Assembly: GCA_937895715.1 (NCBI GenBank)
Contig: CALBLZ010000230.1
Location: forward strand, 1 to 5,339
Source of the DNA: an uncultured Candidatus Berkelbacteria bacterium
GTDB taxonomy: Bacteria; Patescibacteriota; UBA1384; CAILIB01
Reading direction: 5' to 3'
Length of the DNA: 5,339 bases
The position numbers and the translations under genes were made by a program. The notes below the pieces were generated by a model that saw only the letters and a list, made by a program, of their open reading frames with translations, did no database searches and was not told the DNA's origin. Shown in pieces: positions 1 through 5,207 of the stretch (position 1 is the first letter of the stretch; the number at the start of each line of letters is the position of its first letter).

Positions 1-1
1 C

Positions 2-976
2 GCCAAGCGCTTTGCTGATGTAGGTGTTGAAAACACCGAAGAAACCCGGCGTGTCTACCGCCAAATGATTATGACCGCCCCCAAGGCAAAGGACGTGCTC
101 AGTGGTGTAATCCTCTTCGAAGAAACCTTCAACCAAAAAGTTGATGGTGGCCAAACGTTTCCGGAATATCTAGCAAGCGTCGGTATTCTACCCGGCATCA
201 AGCTCGATCAAGGACTCCAAGACTTACAAGGATTCCCTGGCGAAAAGATTACTGCCGGACTCGACTCCCTACCTGAGCGAGCCGAACTATTCTCAAAGGG
301 AGGCGCCCGCTTTGCCAAGTGGCGCAATGTTATTGCAATTGGCGAAGGCATGCCAACTGACGAATGCATTGGTGCAAACACCTACATTCTTGCCCGCTAC
401 GCTCGCATCTGTCAGGAGTACAATATTGTGCCGATAGTTGAGCCAGAAATCCTGATGGATGGCACCCACTCCTCTGAAGATTGTGAACGGGTAACCGCTC
501 ACGTGTACGACATTATGTTCCAAACGCTACGTGCATTCCGTGTACACCTACCTGGCTGCGTTATGAAAACTGCCATGGTACTACCCGGTAAGCAGGGTGA
601 GCAACACATGGACGCCGACGATGTTGCAGAGCGTACTGTGCGAGTCTTACAAAACCACGTACCTCAGGATCTCGCAGGAGTCGTCTTCCTATCCGGTGGA
701 CAGAGCACTGGCCAGGCACTCGTAAACCTCAACCGTATCGAGCAGCGCGCCATGGGGTCACTTCCGTTCGGCGTTACCTTCTCCTACCTACGCTCACTCC
801 AAGATCCTGCCCTTAAGCAGTGGGCCAAGGAACCAGACAACATCATTGGTGCACAAGACGTTCTCGACGACTTGCTAGAAAAAGCAAGCCTTGCCCGCAA
901 TGGACAGCTCGATGAAAGCACCCTTCACCCCGACCACATGGAAGGTAATAAAGAAGGTGGATTCTGGGAATACTAG
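2..976 (+). CDS. Class I fructose-1,6-bisphosphate aldolase, 5'-partial
   Basis: Cleaves fructose-1,6-bisphosphate into glyceraldehyde-3-phosphate and dihydroxyacetone phosphate, and the reverse, in cytosolic glycolysis/gluconeogenesis. The frame is open from base 2, and the first visible residues (AKRFADVGVENTEETRRVYR) match the region after the ADEST motif of animal/plant-type class I aldolases. The ATG at 65 is therefore internal, and roughly 25-40 N-terminal residues, including the Asp33 equivalent, are off the window. Counting from base 2, I see GIKLDQG (Lys67, rabbit Lys107), AKWR (Lys106/Arg108, rabbit Lys146/Arg148), EPEIL (Glu148/Glu150, rabbit Glu187/Glu189), the Schiff-base lysine in VMKTAMV (Lys189, codon 566-568, rabbit Lys229), LSGGQS (Ser271 region) and SYLRSLQ (Arg303 region). 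The protein ends in Tyr, as vertebrate aldolases do. It is not the DhnA/FbaB type or the zinc-dependent class II type. The family call is firm; no gene symbol is given because naming of bacterial members varies. Confidence 0.95.
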   Translation, partial: AKRFADVGVENTEETRRVYRQMIMTAPKAKDVLSGVILFEETFNQKVDGGQTFPEYLASVGILPGIKLDQGLQDLQGFPGEKITAGLDSLPERAELFSKGGARFAKWRNVIAIGEGMPTDECIGANTYILARYARICQEYNIVPIVEPEILMDGTHSSEDCERVTAHVYDIMFQTLRAFRVHLPGCVMKTAMVLPGKQGEQHMDADDVAERTVRVLQNHVPQDLAGVVFLSGGQSTGQALVNLNRIEQRAMGSLPFGVTFSYLRSLQDPALKQWAKEPDNIIGAQDVLDDLLEKASLARNGQLDESTLHPDHMEGNKEGGFWEY

Positions 977-1003
977 CTCCCTGAGCGCACAATTTGCTGA
1001 TTC

Positions 1004-1026
1004 GTGAAGCTTCATACCAGCTTCAC
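1004..1026 (+). other. Stem-loop downstream of aldolase gene
   Basis: A perfect 8-bp inverted repeat, GTGAAGCT (1004-1011) and AGCTTCAC (1019-1026), with a 7-nt loop, begins 27 nt after the aldolase stop. It has no T-run behind it, so it is not a standard intrinsic terminator on its own. It abuts the next stem (starting at 1027) with no unpaired base, so the two could stack. It may protect the 3' end of the aldolase mRNA; that role is inferred. Confidence 0.5.
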
Positions 1027-1081
1027 AGCCTCCCTCTAGACTGCAATTACGGTGATGCATCACCGAAGAAGGGAGGCTTTT
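1027..1081 (+). terminator. Long-looped intrinsic terminator or structured leader
   Basis: AGCCTCCC (1027-1034) pairs perfectly with GGGAGGCT (1071-1078), and the 3' arm runs into TTTT (1078-1081). The 36-nt loop contains a perfect 14-bp palindrome, GGTGATGCATCACC (1051-1064), which can form its own small hairpin. Position and T-run suit termination of the aldolase transcript. The T-run is short and the loop long, so it could instead be part of a 5' leader for the gene at 1144. The 3' arm also contains a good SD (GGGAGG, 1071-1076) in front of the ATG at 1082. Confidence 0.5.
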
Positions 1082-1096
1082 ATGACACAACCGTAA
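1082..1096 (+). other. Possible four-codon mini-ORF (MTQP)
   Basis: The ATG at 1082 is preceded by GGGAGG with a 5-nt spacer, an excellent ribosome-binding arrangement. The frame reads Met-Thr-Gln-Pro and then stops at TAA (1094-1096). The SD is the 3' arm of the stem at 1027-1078, so folding would hide it. This could be a leader peptide for the exported-protein gene 48 nt downstream, or an accident of a purine-rich terminator arm. There is no direct evidence of translation. Confidence 0.2.
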
Positions 1097-1127
1097 AACG
1101 CACCTTACACAATTTACATCAATCAAA

Positions 1128-1143
1128 TATCTAACATTTTCTT
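1128..1143 (+). promoter_or_regulatory. Possible promoter -10 region of exported-protein gene
   Basis: The AT-rich stretch before the ATG at 1144 has no purine-rich SD. A weak -10-like hexamer, TAACAT (1132-1137, 4 of 6 matches to TATAAT), lies 6 nt before the ATG, which would place the transcript start at or next to the start codon (leaderless mRNA). No clear -35 is visible. This is a weak match supported mainly by the lack of an SD. Confidence 0.25.
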
Positions 1144-1608
1144 ATGAAGGCACTACAAAAAGCAGCATATATTGCCACCGGAGCCGCCGCCGTTATTGGA
1201 GTAGGCATGGGGGTATCAGCTGCCTCTGCACACATGAATAGTGGCGACCTAGCCGCAAACCTGGCAACCAAGCTCAACACATCAACCGAGACCGTTCAAA
1301 CGGCGCTCGATGGTGTACGCACCGAGCAGCGCACTGCTCGCAAAGCTGAGATGCAAACCAGCTACGAAGCAAAACTCACTCAGGCGGTGACTGACGGTAA
1401 AATCACGGCTGAGCAAAAAACAAAGCTTATCGAAAAGCAAAAGGAAGTAAGCACTAAGATGGACGAGTTAAAGGCTCAGATGGAGACGCTCCAATCTGAT
1501 ACCCAAAAGTGGGCAACCGAGAACGGGATCGATAGCTCCTACCTCCCAATGGGTGGTATGGGTGGCCCGGGTGGCCGTGGTCACGGCGGCCCTGGTATGA
1601 TGCGCTAG
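1144..1608 (+). CDS. Small exported helical protein with Gly/Met-rich tail, unknown function
   Basis: A 154-residue protein that I cannot name. Residues 1-29 form a Sec-type signal peptide: positive start (Lys2, Lys6), an Ala/Gly/Val-rich core at about 7-26, and Ala-Ser-Ala before His30 as the likely signal peptidase I site. The mature part is mostly helical. Residues 36-62 (LAANLATKLNTSTETVQTAL onwards) resemble the 'low-complexity helical repeat' exported proteins common in Gram-positive and candidate-phylum bacteria. Residues 78-125 are charged and Lys/Glu/Gln-rich with coiled-coil potential, and ITAEQ at 87-91 loosely recalls the LTxxQ motif of Spy/CpxP-type proteins. There is no cysteine. 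The tail (137-154) is rich in Gly, Met and Pro, with a His and Arg. The ATG at 1144 is chosen because it gives a complete signal peptide, although it has no SD. The gene has terminators on both sides and so is probably monocistronic. The coding call is supported by the signal peptide and terminator; function is open (structural, metal-binding or chaperone-like are guesses). Confidence 0.85.
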   Translation: MKALQKAAYIATGAAAVIGVGMGVSAASAHMNSGDLAANLATKLNTSTETVQTALDGVRTEQRTARKAEMQTSYEAKLTQAVTDGKITAEQKTKLIEKQKEVSTKMDELKAQMETLQSDTQKWATENGIDSSYLPMGGMGGPGGRGHGGPGMMR

Positions 1609-1625
1609 CCCCCAACCTGTAGAAC

Positions 1626-1649
1626 AGCCCGGCTTCGGCCGGGCTTTTT
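1626..1649 (+). terminator. Rho-independent terminator after exported-protein gene
   Basis: A perfect 8-bp GC-rich stem, AGCCCGGC (1626-1633) with GCCGGGCT (1638-1645), closed by the very stable C(UUCG)G tetraloop (1634-1637) and followed by five Ts (1645-1649). It lies 17 nt after the TAG stop at 1606-1608 and separates this gene from the nrd operon. Confidence 0.95.
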
Positions 1650-1738
1650 GTATGCAGAATTCACACGAAACCCAAACATAAACCGAAAATAAACTCTCAC
1701 AGCCACTTTTCAATTACAACGGCGCTCAAGGCATTGAA

Positions 1739-1754
1739 GCACAACATAATGTAG
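1739..1754 (+). promoter_or_regulatory. NrdR box 1 (upstream, degenerate)
   Basis: The 16-mer GCACAACATAATGTAG matches the family NrdR box pattern acaCwAtATaTwGtgt at 11 of 16 positions by my hand count, keeping the CAC..A.AT..TGT core. On its own this would be weak. Its support is its position 33 bp (start to start, about three helical turns) from a much better box directly upstream of nrdR, which is the usual paired arrangement of NrdR sites. Confidence 0.55.
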
Positions 1755-1771
1755 CTCATCATCATTTTTGT

Positions 1772-1787
1772 CTACTATATGTAGTGT
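1772..1787 (+). promoter_or_regulatory. NrdR box 2 (strong), overlapping nrdR promoter
   Basis: CTACTATATGTAGTGT matches the NrdR box pattern acaCwAtATaTwGtgt at 13 of 16 positions, including the central ACTATAT and the right half TAGTGT. It ends 7 nt before the nrdR ATG and overlaps the candidate -10 (1785-1790), so a bound NrdR oligomer would block RNA polymerase. The gene it precedes is nrdR followed by nrdA, the expected regulon, so autoregulation is the natural reading. Confidence 0.8.
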
Positions 1788-1790
1788 AAT
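1785..1790 (+). promoter_or_regulatory. Candidate -10 element of nrdR-nrdA operon
   Basis: TGTAAT matches TATAAT at 5 of 6 positions and ends 4 nt before the nrdR ATG, so transcription would begin at or within a few bases of the start codon. No convincing -35 is seen 16-18 bp upstream (that region reads TCATTTT). The overlap with NrdR box 2 supports this being promoter DNA. Confidence 0.4.
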
Positions 1791-1794
1791 CCGC

Positions 1795-2232
1795 ATGATC
1801 TGCCCACGTTGCAAACACAGAGAAAGTCAGGTTGTCGATTCACGTGATACCAGTGATGGAATCAGGCGACGTCGAGAGTGTCATAGCTGCAAGTTTCGGT
1901 TTACTACCTACGAGCGGGTCGACACTCCGAATCTAATCGTCATCAAAAAGAGTGGGGATAAAGAACGGTTCAAACCAGAAAAGGTGCACGCAGGTATTAG
2001 TACTTCGTGTAAGAATCGCCCCGTTACTGAGGTCCAAATCGACTGTATGGTTGAGCAGGTAGAACAGCAGCTTTTAGCGCTTGGCCGAGATGAGGTCACG
2101 AGCGCAGAGGTGGGGGAAGCTGTCCGAGCCGCTTTGAAAGAGGTCGACGAAATTGCGTACATCCGATTTGTATCGGTGTACGAAGCATTCGAAAACCCCG
2201 AACAGTTTACCCGAACGATTAATTCACTTTGA
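1795..2232 (+). CDS. nrdR: Transcriptional repressor NrdR
   Basis: Nucleotide-sensing repressor of ribonucleotide reductase genes, 145 residues against a family norm of about 150. The N-terminal zinc ribbon has Cys3/Cys6 (MICPRC) and Cys29/Cys32 (ECHSC), with the family stretch QVVDSRDTSDGIRRRRE (12-28) and FRFTTYERV (34-42). An ATP-cone follows at about 46-136: LIVIKKSGDKERFKPEKVHA at its start and AYIRFVSVYEAF (121-132) at its end. Oligomeric state is known in the family to change with bound ATP or dATP, and the dATP-loaded form binds paired NrdR boxes. The ATG at 1795 is chosen because MxCPxC is the canonical NrdR N-terminus; the in-frame TTG at 1768 would add nine unrelated residues and overlap the operator. 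There is no SD at this start. The TGA stop overlaps the SD of nrdA, so the two genes are cotranscribed and probably translationally coupled. Two NrdR boxes lie directly upstream, indicating autoregulation. Confidence 0.97.
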   Translation: MICPRCKHRESQVVDSRDTSDGIRRRRECHSCKFRFTTYERVDTPNLIVIKKSGDKERFKPEKVHAGISTSCKNRPVTEVQIDCMVEQVEQQLLALGRDEVTSAEVGEAVRAALKEVDEIAYIRFVSVYEAFENPEQFTRTINSL

Positions 2233-2237
2233 GGAGG
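2231..2237 (+). promoter_or_regulatory. Strong Shine-Dalgarno of nrdA, overlapping nrdR stop
   Basis: GAGGAGG lies 7 nt before the nrdA ATG at 2245 and shares its first two bases with the nrdR TGA stop (2230-2232). It fixes the nrdA start and suggests translational coupling. It is the only strong SD at an annotated start in the window, in contrast to the three SD-less starts at 1144, 1795 and 5208. Confidence 0.85.
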
Positions 2238-2244
2238 AGTTTGC

Positions 2245-5172
2245 ATGCCAGTTACAAAGATCCGCAAACGCGATGGTTCCGTAGTCGATTTCGAACCGAC
2301 AAAAATTCGTATTGCCATGGAGAAAGCCGCTCGCAGCGTTAACCCGCTGATCGATCTGCGCGCTTTCGATATGATGGCAGACCACGCAATCCGCCACGTT
2401 GAACTCACCTTCCCCTCCTCTATCCCCGAGGTAGAGAAAGTCCAAGACCTGGTCGAGCGCACACTCATGGAGTACGGCATGTTCGACATCGCCAAGGCCT
2501 ACATTATCTACCGCGCAGAGCACGCCAAAATAAGAAAAAAAAAAAAGGCAGGTCAGGCAGCTGAGATTGTCGCTGAAAAGAGCAAGATCAACTACATCAA
2601 CGAGCAGGGCGAGAGTAAGCCACTCGATCGCAAGAAGCTCCGACACCTCTACGCTACCCTTGTAAAAAACATTGGAAATCCTCCAGAAGTCGACATCGAC
2701 CTATTGGTTCACCAAACCGAGGCAAATCTTTTTGATGGCATGACCTTTACCGATCTCGGCAAGGGCATGATCCTTGCCTCTCGCAGTTTAATCGAACGCG
2801 ACCCTGCCTACAGCAAGCTTGCAGCCCAGGTTGTACTCCACTGGCTCTACCAAGAAGCCTATGGCACTACCGACGGCGAGAAGGGCTACAACGAAGAGTT
2901 CGTTACAAACATTAAGAGTGGCGTTGATAACGGCCGTCTCGACAAGCAGATGCTCGAGTTTGATTTTCCTGCCCTTGTTGCCGCAATCGACCCTGAGCGC
3001 GACAAACTCTTCGATTTTATGGGCGTGCAGGTTCTCTACGACCGATACTTCTACCGAGAAGAAGGTGGCGACCGCCGCATGGAGGCTCCTCAGGCATTCT
3101 GGATGCGCATCGCAATGGGTCTTGCACTACCAGAGGCTCCAGCCGATCGAACCAAGTGGGCGCTCGAGTTCTACCACATCCTCTCCGAGCTCCGCTACAC
3201 CCCGTCTACCCCTACCCTCTTCCACTCTGGCACCACCTACCCACAGCTAAGTTCGTGCTACCTCAACATGGTAGAAGACGATCTGTACCACATCTTTAAG
3301 GTGTACTCAGACAACGCCCAGCTTTCTAAGTACTCTGGCGGTATCGGTACCAGCTGGAGCAAAATTCGCGCCACCGGCTCACACATTAAGAGCACCAACC
3401 TCGAGAGTCAGGGAGTGATTCCATTCCTGCGCATTGCTAACGATGTTAACATTGCAATCAACCGCAGTGGAAAGCGCCGTGGAGCCGCCTGTGTCTACCT
3501 GGAAACCTGGCACTACGAAATAGAAGACTTCCTCGACCTGCGTAAGAACACCGGAGACGAACGACGCCGCACCCACGACATCAACACCGCCAACTGGATT
3601 CCCGACCTATTCATGAAACGGGTAATCGAAGGCAAAAAGTGGACGCTCTTTAGCCCAGAAGAAACTCCGGAGCTCAACGATCTCTACGGCGCCGCTTTCG
3701 AAAAGAAGTACATCGAGTACGAAAAGAAAGCTGCAAAAGGCGGAATTCGTCTGTGGAAAGAAATCGAAGCAAAAGACCTCTGGCGTAAAATGATCTCCAT
3801 GCTCTTCGAAACCGGCCACCCATGGGTCACCTTTAAAGATCCGTGCAATGTGCGCAGTCCGCAAGATCACGTTGGTATTATTCATAATTCCAACCTGTGC
3901 ACCGAGATCACACTCAACAACTCTACCGATGAAACTGCTGTGTGTAACATTGGTTCAGTTAACCTGGCTAGCCACCTTGCTCATGGCAAAATCGACAACA
4001 AGAAGCTTGCCGAAAGCGTTCAGGTTGCCATTCGCATGCTCGATAACACTATCGATGCTGGGTACTACCCAACCCCAGAAACAAAGACTGCTAACCAGCG
4101 TCACCGCCCAGTCGGACTCGGCTTAATGGGCTTCCAGGATGCACTCTTTGCAATGGATATTGATTTCGATTCTGACGCGGCCGTTACCTTTGCCGACGAA
4201 AACATGGAGCTCATCTCCTACCACGCCATCAAAGCATCCTCAGAGCTTGCCAAAGAAAAAGGCGCCTACAGCAGCTTTAAGGGTTCAAAGTGGGACCGTG
4301 GAATGCTACCAATCGACACCCTCGATCTACTCGAGCAGGAGCGTGGGATCCCAATTGGTGTTTCTCGTTCTAGCAAGCTCAACTGGGAGCCGGTACGTGA
4401 ACTAATTAAAAAGTACGGGCTACGCAACTCAAACATGATGGCAGTTGCTCCAACCGCAACTATCTCCAACATCAACGGTTGCTTCCCTTGTATCGAGCCG
4501 ATCTACAAAAACCTGTACGTTAAGTCGAACATGAGCGGCGAGTTCACCGTAGTGAATGACCACCTCGTACACGACCTCAAGCGCCTTGGGCTCTGGAATG
4601 AAACCATGCTCGACGAGCTCAAACGCGCCGACGGGTCTGTCCGCGACATCACTTCAATTCCACCAAAGCTTCGTAGTAAGTACAAAACAGTATTCGAGGT
4701 TGGCATGAACTGGCTCATCAAGATCGCAGCTTACCGAGGAAAGTGGATCGACCAGTCACAGTCGCTAAACATCTTCTTCGAAGGAACCAGCGGTAAGGCT
4801 CTCTCCGATGTCTACATGCACGCTTGGCACCTTGGTCTAAAAACCACCTACTACCTGCGCACCATGGCTGCCACGTCAATCGAGAAATCTACACTCGAGC
4901 TAGCTGGGCAAAAGTTGCACAACCACGAATCACCTGGTAGCGTCACGATAGAGGCAATGAGCACTGCAGTAAGTGGCTTCCAGAGCTTTATGCCAACCAT
5001 GGAGCCGGCCATGCACCAGGAGCCTGCCCTTGCCCAGTCCGTTCCAATGAGTGAGATTCTTTCGCAAGAACCAACTCCTGCTCCTGAGCCGCGCGCTCAG
5101 GGTGCCGACGAAATCGTCCTTCCTAAAAAAGCCTGCCTGATCAACGACCCCGATTGTGAGTCCTGCCAGTAG
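2245..5172 (+). CDS. nrdA: Class I ribonucleoside-diphosphate reductase, alpha subunit
   Basis: Large catalytic subunit that reduces ribonucleoside diphosphates to deoxyribonucleotides using a radical delivered by the beta subunit. It has 975 residues, against 761 in E. coli NrdA. Domains in order: a canonical ATP-cone at 3-95 (VTKIRKRDGSVVDFEPTKI; AKAYIIYR at 83-90), a linker with four lysines coded by an A-run, a second degenerate cone at about 115-207 (motif KRDG replaced by NEQG, but keeping RDPAYSKLAAQV), then the ten-stranded barrel. Catalytic residues: Cys338 in LSSCYL (E. coli Cys225), Asn550-Leu-Cys552-Thr-Glu554 (Asn437, Cys439, Glu441), Cys567 (Cys462) and Tyr869-Tyr870 (Tyr730-Tyr731) for radical transfer. 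The 15-residue Cys552-Cys567 spacing is like human RRM1 rather than E. coli. After about 895 comes a flexible Pro/Glu/Met-rich linker and a redox tail with Cys964, Cys971 and Cys974 (CESC), the dithiol that re-reduces the active site. The downstream beta gene and the Tyr pair argue against class II. No intein is seen. Confidence 0.97.
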   Translation: MPVTKIRKRDGSVVDFEPTKIRIAMEKAARSVNPLIDLRAFDMMADHAIRHVELTFPSSIPEVEKVQDLVERTLMEYGMFDIAKAYIIYRAEHAKIRKKKKAGQAAEIVAEKSKINYINEQGESKPLDRKKLRHLYATLVKNIGNPPEVDIDLLVHQTEANLFDGMTFTDLGKGMILASRSLIERDPAYSKLAAQVVLHWLYQEAYGTTDGEKGYNEEFVTNIKSGVDNGRLDKQMLEFDFPALVAAIDPERDKLFDFMGVQVLYDRYFYREEGGDRRMEAPQAFWMRIAMGLALPEAPADRTKWALEFYHILSELRYTPSTPTLFHSGTTYPQLSSCYLNMVEDDLYHIFKVYSDNAQLSKYSGGIGTSWSKIRATGSHIKSTNLESQGVIPFLRIANDVNIAINRSGKRRGAACVYLETWHYEIEDFLDLRKNTGDERRRTHDINTANWIPDLFMKRVIEGKKWTLFSPEETPELNDLYGAAFEKKYIEYEKKAAKGGIRLWKEIEAKDLWRKMISMLFETGHPWVTFKDPCNVRSPQDHVGIIHNSNLCTEITLNNSTDETAVCNIGSVNLASHLAHGKIDNKKLAESVQVAIRMLDNTIDAGYYPTPETKTANQRHRPVGLGLMGFQDALFAMDIDFDSDAAVTFADENMELISYHAIKASSELAKEKGAYSSFKGSKWDRGMLPIDTLDLLEQERGIPIGVSRSSKLNWEPVRELIKKYGLRNSNMMAVAPTATISNINGCFPCIEPIYKNLYVKSNMSGEFTVVNDHLVHDLKRLGLWNETMLDELKRADGSVRDITSIPPKLRSKYKTVFEVGMNWLIKIAAYRGKWIDQSQSLNIFFEGTSGKALSDVYMHAWHLGLKTTYYLRTMAATSIEKSTLELAGQKLHNHESPGSVTIEAMSTAVSGFQSFMPTMEPAMHQEPALAQSVPMSEILSQEPTPAPEPRAQGADEIVLPKKACLINDPDCESCQ
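2535..2546 (+). repeat. A12 homopolymer inside nrdA
   Basis: Twelve consecutive A residues encode part of an Arg-Lys-Lys-Lys-Lys stretch (residues 97-101) just after the first ATP-cone. The flanking codons ATA and AGA are unusual in a gene that otherwise mostly uses ATC/ATT and CGC/CGT. Runs of this length are known sites of RNA polymerase slippage and also of sequencing error. The frame continues correctly through it as given. Confidence 0.9.
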
Positions 5173-5194
5173 GCAATCTATCCGCCCTTAGTTG

Positions 5195-5200
5195 TGTAAT
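5195..5200 (+). promoter_or_regulatory. Possible -10-like element before nrdB
   Basis: TGTAAT, the same hexamer as before nrdR, ends 7 nt upstream of the ATG at 5208, in a gap with no SD. It could drive a secondary leaderless nrdB transcript inside the operon. No -35 is visible, and a second in-frame ATG at 5199 overlaps it. Chance occurrence is quite possible. Confidence 0.2.
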
Positions 5201-5207
5201 GCACGTT

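Noticed and set aside
65..67. ATG at 65 as the aldolase start
   Set aside because: The frame is open to the window edge, and the upstream residues match conserved aldolase sequence, so this Met is internal.
1028..1078. Glycine riboswitch, suggested by CACCGAAGAAGG
   Set aside because: The short match lacks the other conserved aptamer segments, and the downstream gene is not related to glycine metabolism.
1768..1794. TTG start for nrdR adding nine residues
   Set aside because: The extension has no resemblance to NrdR, overlaps the operator and candidate -10, and the ATG at 1795 gives the canonical MxCPxC N-terminus.
1908..2495. Antisense ORF of 195 residues opposite nrdR/nrdA
   Set aside because: It lies entirely opposite two well-supported genes, and its Ser/Arg/Thr-rich composition is typical of a mirror frame. 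The other antisense and alternate-frame ORFs over the aldolase and nrdA genes fail for the same reason.
2819..3250. Alternate-frame ORF of 143 residues inside nrdA
   Set aside because: Ser/Thr/Pro-rich shadow frame overlapping the conserved NrdA catalytic domain; no own SD or family features.
2245..5172. Intein or insertion to explain the long NrdA
   Set aside because: The catalytic domain reads continuously with family-like spacing (214 residues between Cys338 and Cys552, as in E. coli). The extra length is the additional ATP-cone and the C-terminal linker.
5180..5207. NrdR box or intrinsic terminator between nrdA and nrdB
   Set aside because: TTAGTTGTGT resembles one half-site only, with no partner half, and there is no stem followed by a T-run.
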